From NCBI GenBank assembly GCA_030631085.1, contig DAOVLV010000113.1, forward strand, positions 1 to 6,395: 6,395 bases of DNA, written 5' to 3'. This document shows, piece after piece, positions 1-6,122 of the stretch; the stretch's first letter is position 1, and every line of letters begins with the position of its first letter. This DNA is from Planctomycetales bacterium (lineage in GTDB: Bacteria > Planctomycetota > Phycisphaerae > SM23-33). Position numbers and translations under genes: made by a program. The notes beneath the pieces were generated by a model. That model searched no databases, was not told the DNA's origin, and saw nothing but the letters and a program-made list of their open reading frames with translations.

Positions 1-320
1 ACAGCCAGACCTTTTCCCCGCATCTCCTCCCGCAGCACTCGCAAGGACGGATGGCCGGGCGTGGGTGCCGTGGCCGCGGTGTTTGCGGCCACGCTTTTTC
101 CAAACGATTGCGCCACTTCAAATGTCCGGTCCCCGCTTCCGTTCTCGACCACCAGAACCTCTGCCGGGTACGTCTGGGCGTCCAGGAAGGCGAAAACCTC
201 CTCCAACGTCCCCGGTAAACGGGCTTCTTCGTTGTGGGCCGGTATTATAATCGACAGCAAAGGCGAGTCCGCCGCGCCGCCGGAAGCCAGTTCGTTCGGT
301 TGTCGGTTCTGTTCGGGCAT
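1..320 (-). CDS. Family 2 glycosyltransferase, dolichyl/polyprenyl-phosphate sugar synthase-like (5' part only)
   Basis: Translating the minus strand from the ATG at 320 gives 106 complete codons before the window edge. After about 20 polar residues comes LLSIIIPAHNEEARLPGTLEE (about residues 21-41), the first beta strand and nucleotide-sugar binding loop of GT-A fold family 2 enzymes. VLVVENGSGDRT (about 55-66) follows, and then RVLREEMRGKGLAV at the cut end. The RLPxTLEE, GSxDxT and RGKGxAV pattern is typical of the dolichyl-phosphate-glucose synthase (ALG5-like) and polyprenyl-phosphate glycosyltransferase branch. Such enzymes move a sugar from a nucleotide donor to a lipid phosphate on the cytoplasmic face of the membrane. 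The usual DD before GS is here E-N. The catalytic DxD and any C-terminal membrane segments lie outside the window, so the substrate is unknown. The start is the first ATG and has a weak purine-rich AGAG about 6 bases upstream; an in-frame GTG ten codons earlier is possible. The gene is divergent from the sulfatase-fold gene. Confidence 0.85.
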   Translation of the reverse strand, partial: MPEQNRQPNELASGGAADSPLLSIIIPAHNEEARLPGTLEEVFAFLDAQTYPAEVLVVENGSGDRTFEVAQSFGKSVAANTAATAPTPGHPSLRVLREEMRGKGLA

Positions 321-402
321 ATCGTCGCTCTCTGCACCGAAAGCATACACAACAAAGGCGCAAGCATGTAGTGATATTTACACTGATGCCTCAAGAGAAA
401 GA

Positions 403-431
403 TTGACCGCACGTTAGATATTTCCTAAAAT
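403..431 (+). promoter_or_regulatory. Predicted sigma70-type promoter for the sulfatase-fold gene
   Basis: TTGACC (403-408) and TAAAAT (426-431) are separated by exactly 17 bases, close to the vegetative-sigma consensus. Transcription would start near 438 and leave a leader of about 34 bases before the ATG at 472. The surrounding 370-445 stretch is much more AT-rich than the coding DNA on either side, as expected for a divergent promoter region. I found no equally good promoter facing left for the glycosyltransferase. No clear operator palindrome is visible. Confidence 0.5.
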
Positions 432-471
432 TATAGGTATAAATCTCTCCTTTAAGCAGGGTCGTGTTTTG

Positions 472-3279
472 ATGTCCGCAGATTCACAAAACGTTTCGTC
501 CTTGCCCGTGCCGGTTGCCGACGGGGTCCTCGGCCGCCTTGCGGTGGGGGCCTTGCTGGTTCTGGCTGCGTGCATGCTCGTTACCTTCGTGTTCGCGACG
601 CTGATGGTAACGGGAACCGCCCAGACTGACACGAGCGCCGCTGCCGAGCAAATAGACCGACTCTTTCCGTACATAATGGTGGCAGGCGCTCTGTCCGGCG
701 TGCTGGCGGGCGTATGTTCTTTCGCGCTTGCGGTACGTCAGCGAGGCAGGGGCCAGGCTGGATGGACTGTGATGCTTGTAGCGGCGGGCGTCTCGGCGAT
801 TGCCGCAGCGAGCACGATGATACTGGGAACCATCACCGCCGCCGGGGTAATGCAGTTACCCGTAGCCGGTGAAACCGGAATGAACCGCTTGGGCGAGGGT
901 TCAGCCATTGCATTGCTGATCGCATGTGCTTTTTGGGCGATGCGATGCTGGCAGGGTCAACGGACGCGAGTTGTCCGTGGCGATTTCAATGACGCCGAGG
1001 CGAAAATCGCCGCTTGCCTGAAGCAGGTTACCGGCGGAAAACTTCTGGGGCATCTACGGGGAGTATTGCTTTCGGCGGGACTGGTGGGGCTGGCGATAAG
1101 TGTTCCTGTGGATTTCTTCGCGATTGGACGCGCGGACGCCGGTGCCGGCGGATTGGCCGGAGCGATGGTACTGAGCGCGTCGGGAGTGGTTCTGTTCTGT
1201 CTTCTCCAGTGCGTGCTGCTCACAGCGGCCATGTCGCTGCTGATCGGAATGTTCCGCATTGGGCTAATCGGCGACCAGGCCAGCGCGATGGTGGGATTGG
1301 CATCCGGCGTATTCGCGTTTCTGTTCAGCCAGTGCGGCCTCAACCTGTCTTTCGGCGATCAAATTCGCGTCCTGGGTCTGACCGTGCTGGTAATGACCGT
1401 TCTGATGGTTTATGGCCTGTTTTTCGGTGTGGCGGTGTCCCGTTACGTTCTGGAACTTTGCCGTGAAAGTCGCCGTCCGCGCGACTTTGCCGACCTGATT
1501 CGCATATCGATTATTGCCGGTGCGACGTTTCCGCTTCTGGCGGTTCTCCAGTGGGCGCGCCGGCGCGTCCGTGCCAACCTCGCGGTTATCGCCGTCGGAT
1601 GCGCCGTGCTGGCCATCATAATCGCGCTGATGATCAAGGGAATGTTCCCGAGCGTGTACGACTTCATGGACAAGATACAGTTCTTCCTGGTCATCATGAC
1701 GGTACTGATGGCGGTGCTGGTCGGGCACGTTGTGAATCCGGCGGAAAAGAGATGGCCTAAGGCAAGATTGGTCGCATTGGTGTTGCTGACGACGGGATGC
1801 CTCGCCGTGGTTATAAACTCCGATACGACAATGGCTTCGGTGCGACCCAAAGTCTTCCAGTACACCCCCATGGGCAAATACAGCCTGAACGTAATTGAAT
1901 GGCTCGTCGCGCCGAACGAACCGATGACGCATATCGACACGGGCTGGAAGCCGCCGCTCCTTAAAGGCCTGTCCATAGGCCCGAAACGCGAAATCATCAG
2001 CGTCCTGAAGAAGAAAAAGCCGTTAACCATACTCATCATCTGGGACGCCGCCAGGCCCGACCGGATGAGTCTCCACGGATACCGGCGAAGTCGTCCGCCG
2101 CTCCTGGCCACTACGCCGAATCTTGATAAGTACAAGAGTGAATTTCTGCGATTTACCAACGCGTTCTCGCAGGCGACGGCGACCAGTTGTTCCATGCGGC
2201 ATCTCTTCACCGGACGGTACTCCTCGCGATGGATGCTCAAGACCGAAGGGATATCGCCGTTCTGGACGAACGAATTAATCCGCGCCGGCTATCATTCATT
2301 CTTTATGAACATCATCGGAAGCGATTACAACGGGCTGAGCCTGGAGGCGTTTTATCGCGACATGCCGGAATCGGCGAGGTCCAGGCTGGAACTGCTCGAT
2401 TGCACGCTGTGCCCCAAAGAAAATCTCAAAAAGGGGCAGAAACACGGGCGAAAAGCGACACCGGAACTGCTGCGGAAACTCGCCGGCAAACCGAAGTTCA
2501 TCGAGTGTAACCGCCAGAACGAGCAAAAATCGGTGCACGACCTGCTGGCGTTCCTGGAAACGCAAACCGACACGCACGGCAGCGGAGTATTCGCATATAT
2601 CCACATGGACGCCACTCATACGCCATGGTCGAGATTCGCCGAAGTCGAAGACTTCGGCGACAGTAAACAGAACAGATACGACCAGACCATGCGCTACAGC
2701 GACATGATCGTCGGGGAGTTAATCGAAGGGCTGAAAAAACTCTCCATGTGGGACGATACGATCCTGATAGTTACCGCCGACCACGGAACGGGCCTGAACG
2801 ATCATGAAAAGTACGGCGGGTTCCACCCGTGGTTCGAGCAGATACACATCCCGCTCGTGGTAAAAATTCCCGGCGTTCCGGGAAGGGAAATCGACACAAT
2901 GGTCGGACTGTTCGACCTTGGGCCGACGCTGATGGATGTGTTCTTCCCCGACACGCTCGATCGTTACGAGGGGCGAAGCCTCTGGCCTGTGATTCTCGAT
3001 GAGCAGAAGTGGCCAAAACGAGTTATGTTCGGCCTGAACGCTTTTGCGAATTGTTACTATCTCATCGCTGCCGACGGGTTCCACTATATCCGCCAGCGGA
3101 CGGACCGATACGAGCAGTTGTACAACTGGCGTCTGGATCGTGCCGAGACGAGCGACCTGATGGGCGTCGATTTCGATGCGGTTCGCCTCAATCGCACGCG
3201 GATGAACTGGTTCCTGAACGTCCACGGCAAGGGGCGCGGATACACCAATCCCTACCACTGGTGCAAGCCGCCGGAGTAA
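472..3279 (+). CDS. Polytopic membrane protein with C-terminal sulfatase-fold domain (sulfatase-like hydrolase/transferase)
   Basis: The product has 935 residues. Residues about 20-450 contain roughly 12 hydrophobic segments (about 21-47, 64-88, 97-127, 143-160, 195-218, 228-258, 270-290, 298-322, 342-361, 369-389, 402-421, 431-449). Residues about 515-930 match the alkaline-phosphatase/sulfatase superfamily. LIIWDAARPDRMSLHGY supplies the first metal aspartate (D525). TSCSMRHLFTGRY (571-583) sits at the nucleophile position, IHMDATHTPW (710-719) has the conserved histidines, and TADHGTG (768-774) has metal ligands D770 and H771. The C/S-x-P-x-R formylglycine motif is absent; T571 aligns with the classical Cys, which recalls phosphoethanolamine and phosphoglycerol transferases (EptA, LtaS). 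By analogy the catalytic domain would act outside the cytoplasmic membrane; the substrate is unknown. A CxxC (C644, C647) and C679 could form a disulfide. An AGCAGGG stretch (455-461) precedes both the ATG and an adjacent in-frame TTG at 469; I chose the ATG. Confidence 0.85.
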   Translation: MSADSQNVSSLPVPVADGVLGRLAVGALLVLAACMLVTFVFATLMVTGTAQTDTSAAAEQIDRLFPYIMVAGALSGVLAGVCSFALAVRQRGRGQAGWTVMLVAAGVSAIAAASTMILGTITAAGVMQLPVAGETGMNRLGEGSAIALLIACAFWAMRCWQGQRTRVVRGDFNDAEAKIAACLKQVTGGKLLGHLRGVLLSAGLVGLAISVPVDFFAIGRADAGAGGLAGAMVLSASGVVLFCLLQCVLLTAAMSLLIGMFRIGLIGDQASAMVGLASGVFAFLFSQCGLNLSFGDQIRVLGLTVLVMTVLMVYGLFFGVAVSRYVLELCRESRRPRDFADLIRISIIAGATFPLLAVLQWARRRVRANLAVIAVGCAVLAIIIALMIKGMFPSVYDFMDKIQFFLVIMTVLMAVLVGHVVNPAEKRWPKARLVALVLLTTGCLAVVINSDTTMASVRPKVFQYTPMGKYSLNVIEWLVAPNEPMTHIDTGWKPPLLKGLSIGPKREIISVLKKKKPLTILIIWDAARPDRMSLHGYRRSRPPLLATTPNLDKYKSEFLRFTNAFSQATATSCSMRHLFTGRYSSRWMLKTEGISPFWTNELIRAGYHSFFMNIIGSDYNGLSLEAFYRDMPESARSRLELLDCTLCPKENLKKGQKHGRKATPELLRKLAGKPKFIECNRQNEQKSVHDLLAFLETQTDTHGSGVFAYIHMDATHTPWSRFAEVEDFGDSKQNRYDQTMRYSDMIVGELIEGLKKLSMWDDTILIVTADHGTGLNDHEKYGGFHPWFEQIHIPLVVKIPGVPGREIDTMVGLFDLGPTLMDVFFPDTLDRYEGRSLWPVILDEQKWPKRVMFGLNAFANCYYLIAADGFHYIRQRTDRYEQLYNWRLDRAETSDLMGVDFDAVRLNRTRMNWFLNVHGKGRGYTNPYHWCKPPE

Positions 3280-3314
3280 ATGTCGCCGAACAGGAGAGAA
3301 CGGAGGTAAAAAAC

Positions 3315-3432
3315 TGAATATTGAATAATGAACAGAGAATTTCGAATTTCGAAGTAAAAGAAACAAGCCACTTTTGAGAGATGCTTTTTTTACTTCGACA
3401 TTCGAAATTCTCTGTTCGATATTCAATATTCT
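3315..3432. repeat. Intergenic inverted repeat built of 7-base-phased GAA units
   Basis: Arms at 3315-3356 and 3391-3432 are inverted copies matching at 38 of 42 positions. Short A and T runs extend the pairing by three bases, leaving a loop of about 28 bases. Each arm is made of six consecutive heptamers of the form NGAANNN (for example TGAATAT, AGAATTT, CGAAGTA), so GAA recurs exactly every 7 bases. The element fills most of the 181-base gap between the sulfatase-fold gene and the phosphoesterase gene. It is AT-rich, unlike the flanking coding DNA. It could form a long hairpin in RNA or a cruciform in DNA, and it looks like a non-autonomous dispersed repeat. No transposase or clear target-site duplication is seen. 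Confidence 0.85.
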
Positions 3433-3460
3433 CTTTAAGCACGTTACAGGGTTCAATGAT

Positions 3461-3955
3461 ATGAAGATAGGTATCGTTTCTGATTCGCACGGGAAGGTTT
3501 CCGTGCTTCGCCGCGCGTTGGCGTCGCTTGTCGAGCGAGGCGCAGAGGCAATCGTACACTGCGGGGACATCGGAAGCGGCGAGTGTATAACCGCCCTGTC
3601 CGAAACAAACTTACCCGCATACGCCGTAGCCGGCAACATGGACCGCCACGCCCGGAGGCTGCAAAGTCAGGCCGACGCCGACAACGTCCGCTTCAGCATG
3701 GACACTATCCTCGTCCCGCTGGGCGACGATAAGTACCTCGCAGCCACCCACGGTAACGACCCGCGAATAATGGCTGAACTGCTCGCCGACGAACGGTTTG
3801 ACTATCTTTGCCACGGACACACGCACCAGCCTCGAAACGAGAAAATCGGCTCGACGCGAGTGATTAACCCCGGTGCATTGCGCCACGCGCATCCGCCGTC
3901 GGCGGCAATCCTCGATACCGATGCCGACACCGTCGAACATTTCCCGATTCGGTAG
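3461..3955 (+). CDS. YfcE/MJ0936-type metallophosphoesterase
   Basis: The 164-residue product is the usual size for the compact YfcE-like calcineurin-type phosphoesterases, which hydrolyse phosphodiester or phosphomonoester bonds with a dinuclear metal centre. All signature blocks are present in order: SDSHG with D8 and H10, HCGDIG with D36, GNMD with N59 and D61, THGND with H97, HGHTH with H118, H120 and H122, and NPGAL near residue 136. It has no signal peptide or membrane segment and should be cytosolic; the physiological substrate is unknown. The ATG at 3461 puts the conserved MKIGIVSDSHG block at the N-terminus, with a CAGGG about 9 bases upstream. An in-frame ATG at 3374 would translate repeat sequence and was rejected. 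The TAG stop lies inside the downstream inverted repeat. The gene is 181 bases from the sulfatase-fold gene, so co-transcription is possible but not evident. Confidence 0.93.
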   Translation: MKIGIVSDSHGKVSVLRRALASLVERGAEAIVHCGDIGSGECITALSETNLPAYAVAGNMDRHARRLQSQADADNVRFSMDTILVPLGDDKYLAATHGNDPRIMAELLADERFDYLCHGHTHQPRNEKIGSTRVINPGALRHAHPPSAAILDTDADTVEHFPIR

Positions 3956-3989
3956 GCTGGGTCGGAGCGAAGCGGAGGCCCACCTTTTT
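3954..3989 (+). terminator. Probable rho-independent terminator within the repeat's left arm
   Basis: AGG-TGGGTC (3954-3963, with C3957 bulged) pairs with GGCCCACCT (3977-3985), including one T-G wobble. A run of five T's ends at 3989. This is the form of an intrinsic terminator and it lies directly at the end of the phosphoesterase gene. The right arm provides an equivalent hairpin plus T run on the minus strand, so the whole element could end transcription from both directions. The function is inferred from structure only. Confidence 0.5.
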
Positions 3990-4017
3990 CCCTACGCCCT
4001 ATTCCCTACACCCTCCA
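3990..4017 (+). repeat. Four 7-base units CCCTNNN in the repeat loop
   Basis: Four consecutive heptamers begin with CCCT: CCCTACG, CCCTATT, CCCTACA and CCCTCCA. The exact 7-base phase matches that of the GAA tract upstream and the AATGA tract near 6088, although the unit sequence is different. The tract fills almost the entire loop between the two hairpin units. Confidence 0.8.
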
Positions 4018-4091
4018 TAAAAAAGGTGGGACTCCGCTTCGCTCCGTCCCAGCCTACACATAAACGAAAAAAATCGAAACAAATCATCTGT

Positions 4092-4120
4092 TTGTGCGTC
4101 TAACGTTCAAGGTGTATAAT
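4092..4120 (+). promoter_or_regulatory. Predicted sigma70-type promoter for the two exported-protein genes
   Basis: A perfect TATAAT at 4115-4120 is preceded, after a 17-base spacer, by TTGTGC (4092-4097), which keeps the TTG of the -35 box. Transcription would start near 4127, giving a leader of about 23 bases before the ATG at 4150. The promoter lies just beyond the hairpin-pair repeat in an A-rich stretch (4058-4090), which fits a new transcription unit starting after a terminator. Confidence 0.6.
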
Positions 4121-4141
4121 CTACTCCGACATAACTCATCG

Positions 4142-4147
4142 AAAGGA
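4142..4147 (+). promoter_or_regulatory. Ribosome binding site deciding the start of the 645-residue protein
   Basis: AAAGGA precedes two tandem ATG codons at 4150 and 4153, at spacings of 2 and 5 bases. The next gene has the same AAGGATAATG context with only one ATG at the 2-base spacing. That favours 4150, although 4153 has the more usual distance. The choice changes the product by one residue only. Confidence 0.5.
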
Positions 4148-4149
4148 TA

Positions 4150-6087
4150 ATGATGTTTAAGCACCGGACTTTGCGTTTATTGTGTGGATTAGCGGTATTC
4201 GTCTCTCTGTCGGCGCAGACTTACGGGCAGACGAAGAAGATTCCAAAAGGGCTGCACATACCCCAGGGTAATCAAAGACACTTCAATATTAACCTGACCG
4301 ACGGGGCTGGAAAACAATGGCGCTTCCAGAATTACCTCAACGTTTATAGCGGGTTAAACTACGTCTATAGCGGCGGACTTTATTGCCAGGTCAGCGGGTC
4401 AAACGTCCGGTCCAACGGCAGAGCGTGGACAAGCGGCGGCGGTTACGAGATAGAGATCGGACCATACACCCGAAACAACTGCCAAATCTATCGTCGGGTC
4501 AAGGTCTATCGCGACCGGGGCCTGGTGCGCTGGCTTGACATTTTCGTCAACACGACTTCTTCCAAGCAGGTCGTTCCGGTACGGATTTACACAAGTCTCC
4601 GTCGCGGCGTCTCGCGCGTGATTACCTCGTCAGGGACAAACACTTTCGGTAAAAAAGACTGGGCGTTCATTACTGAACATCAGGGTGTAAGTCTGCTCCA
4701 CGTCGTTTGTCGCAAAGGCGGGAAAGTGCGCCCGACAGTCCGCGCCGCCGGCAGCACAATAAACGTGAATTACTCCATTACCGTTCCGCCCAGGGGCGTG
4801 GCGATTTTGTGCTATTTTGAGGCCCAGGCGCACAGTACAGGCGAACTCCAAAAGACATTATCGAAGTTTAACGCTTCCCATCTATTGAGCGATCTTCCCC
4901 CCGCCGTTCGCAAGCTCATCGTCAATTTCCGAAGCGGGAGCGGAATTGAGGACATCACGCTGGATCGCAGCGGGACCGCCGACGTGGTAATCCGGAAAAA
5001 CGGGGACGTGATCTCCGGTAAAATCACCAACAAAGAATTCGTTATCGAACCGTTTTTCGGCGAACTGACTCTACAGGCCGAGAAGGTCATCGGGTTTGTC
5101 GCTGTGAGCGGACAGGAATCGACCGTGCACGCGGTGGTCGAAGGCGGGCAGGTTATTACCGGAAAACTCAAGAACGCCGTCATTACACTGACCATTCCTA
5201 CCGGCGGGGAACTGAAGATACCTTTTACCCATATCAAGGAGTGTTCCTACCGTATCAGCAAGGCGAAAAGCGACGAGGTCCTCAACTCCGGTTCGTTAAT
5301 CGTCCTTCGGACGGGTGATCGCCTGGCGTTCGATCCTTCCAAGTTGAAATGCACGTTCAAGACCCGTCACGGACCGATCAAACTTCTCGGGAAAGACCTT
5401 CGGGGAATTTCGCTGGACCACCAAAACAGCGGCGTCCATCGCGCTCGATTCGTCAACGGCTCAATGCTGGCGGGGATACTGGAACCCGAAAAAATCGTCC
5501 TGCCACTGAAACTCGGACCTGAACTGAACGTCTCACGCAATATGATCATGGCAATTCATTTCGCCGAAAAAGAAGAGGACGATTCGGCGAAAACGCACGT
5601 GATTCTCAATAATGAAGACGAACTTTTCGGGCGACTCGTCAATAAGGCGTTTGAAGTGATTACCGATTTCGGAACGATCAGCGTCAAACCGGAAAACATC
5701 ACTGAAATATCTTTCAGCGTCCAGGACCCGGGTCAGGCCACTATAAAAATGTGGGACGGTTCCACGCTTCGGGGAAAACTTCGCACCGAAACGCTTCGCT
5801 TCGCCGTCAAGCCAGGGCCTGAACTGGACCTGCACGTCGGGCATATCGTAGAGATCGTCAGGCCTGACGCGCTTCCTCCGGATAAAACCGTCAAACTCGT
5901 CGAAAAATATATCGCAATGCTGTCGGCTGCCAATTACAAGGACAGGCAGGAGGCGCAGGAGGAGTTAATCCACATGGGATCGACAATCGCCCCGCTCCTG
6001 CTCGAACACGTCAAAGACCCCGACCCGGAAGTCCGGCAGCGAATCCGCAACATACTCGACAAACTCGGCGTAAAAACGCCCGGATAA
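4150..6087 (+). CDS. Exported protein of unknown function with six internal repeats and a C-terminal HEAT-like segment
   Basis: I do not recognise a named family. The 645-residue product begins with a signal peptide (basic residues, a hydrophobic stretch at about 8-22, probable cleavage near TYGQ at 24-27), so it is likely periplasmic or cell-surface. Residues about 40-235 form a beta-rich region with many Gly, Tyr and Arg residues. Residues about 284-570 hold six degenerate repeats, each a pattern like G-x-x-(L/I)-x-G-K-L followed by G-(E/T/P)-(L/I) and a final I-x-(E/G)-I. They begin near 284, 332, 388, 436, 488 and 536. Odd and even copies differ systematically, giving three ~100-residue pairs. 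Residues about 577-639 are helical, with VKDPDPEVRQRIRNIL typical of HEAT-like repeats. No catalytic motif is visible, so a scaffold or binding role is the most I would infer. A promoter with TATAAT lies upstream, and another exported-protein gene follows after 35 bases. Confidence 0.85.
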   Translation: MMFKHRTLRLLCGLAVFVSLSAQTYGQTKKIPKGLHIPQGNQRHFNINLTDGAGKQWRFQNYLNVYSGLNYVYSGGLYCQVSGSNVRSNGRAWTSGGGYEIEIGPYTRNNCQIYRRVKVYRDRGLVRWLDIFVNTTSSKQVVPVRIYTSLRRGVSRVITSSGTNTFGKKDWAFITEHQGVSLLHVVCRKGGKVRPTVRAAGSTINVNYSITVPPRGVAILCYFEAQAHSTGELQKTLSKFNASHLLSDLPPAVRKLIVNFRSGSGIEDITLDRSGTADVVIRKNGDVISGKITNKEFVIEPFFGELTLQAEKVIGFVAVSGQESTVHAVVEGGQVITGKLKNAVITLTIPTGGELKIPFTHIKECSYRISKAKSDEVLNSGSLIVLRTGDRLAFDPSKLKCTFKTRHGPIKLLGKDLRGISLDHQNSGVHRARFVNGSMLAGILEPEKIVLPLKLGPELNVSRNMIMAIHFAEKEEDDSAKTHVILNNEDELFGRLVNKAFEVITDFGTISVKPENITEISFSVQDPGQATIKMWDGSTLRGKLRTETLRFAVKPGPELDLHVGHIVEIVRPDALPPDKTVKLVEKYIAMLSAANYKDRQEAQEELIHMGSTIAPLLLEHVKDPDPEVRQRIRNILDKLGVKTPG

Positions 6088-6108
6088 AATGACTAATGAC
6101 CAATGAAG
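6088..6108 (+). repeat. Three 7-base units AATGANN in the operon gap
   Basis: AATGACT, AATGACC and AATGAAG follow one another directly after the TAA stop of the 645-residue protein gene. They occupy most of the 35-base gap before the next start codon. Three units are few and chance is not excluded for this tract alone. The exact 7-base phase is the same as in the two upstream intergenic tracts. Confidence 0.65.
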
Positions 6109-6115
6109 GAGCAGC

Positions 6116-6120
6116 AAGGA
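6116..6120 (+). promoter_or_regulatory. Ribosome binding site of the last gene
   Basis: AAGGA lies two bases before the ATG at 6123, in the same AAGGATAATG arrangement as the preceding gene. A further GGAG at 6108-6111 is an alternative with more conventional spacing of about 11 bases. Confidence 0.55.
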
Positions 6121-6122
6121 TA

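Larger units (their letters stand above)
3952..4057. repeat. Inverted pair of 38-base hairpin units (REP/MITE-like element)
   Basis: Arms at 3952-3989 and 4020-4057 are inverted copies identical at 36 of 38 positions, starting GTAGGCTGGG and ending CCCACCTTTTT when read inward. Each arm can fold on its own: GGCTGGG pairs with CCCACC around a GGAGCGAAGCGGA loop, and a T run follows. The two differences between arms fall on positions that pair with each other: T3962 with G3978 in the left arm, and A with T in the right arm read on the minus strand. Each unit therefore keeps its hairpin. The 30-base loop contains a second, 7-base-phased repeat. The left arm begins at the last base of the final sense codon of the phosphoesterase gene. 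Confidence 0.88.

Noticed and set aside
321..402. Minus-strand promoter for the glycosyltransferase
   Set aside because: Candidate boxes (TTGAGG read from 393 to 388, and TAAATA near 380) do not have both good sequence and good spacing, so no site is called.
61..417. 118-codon open frame on the plus strand at the left edge
   Set aside because: It is antisense to the glycosyltransferase, whose family motifs on the minus strand are clear, and its translation has no recognisable domain.
1264..2240. Long minus-strand open frames of 222 and 265 codons under the sulfatase-fold gene
   Set aside because: Both are antisense to a gene with unmistakable domain motifs, and their translations look like shadow frames with no coherent domain.
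3328..3357. Nine-codon open frame in the left arm of the GAA-phased repeat, possible leader peptide
   Set aside because: The nearest Shine-Dalgarno-like sequence is 20 bases away, and the frame arises from the 7-base unit sequence itself.
3374..3460. Upstream in-frame ATG extending the phosphoesterase by 29 residues
   Set aside because: The extension is translated from the inverted repeat. The conserved MKIGIVSDSHG block begins at the ATG at 3461, as is usual for this family.
2719..3639. 306-codon minus-strand open frame
   Set aside because: It spans the antisense of two genes plus the intergenic inverted repeat, so it would combine unrelated sequence; no domain is visible.
3315..4057. CRISPR-like array
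   Set aside because: Units are 7 bases with no spacers, and the larger repeats are single inverted pairs, not direct repeats separated by unique spacers.
3873..4103. 76-codon plus-strand open frame overlapping the phosphoesterase end
   Set aside because: It is out of frame with the real gene and mostly encoded by the hairpin-pair repeat.
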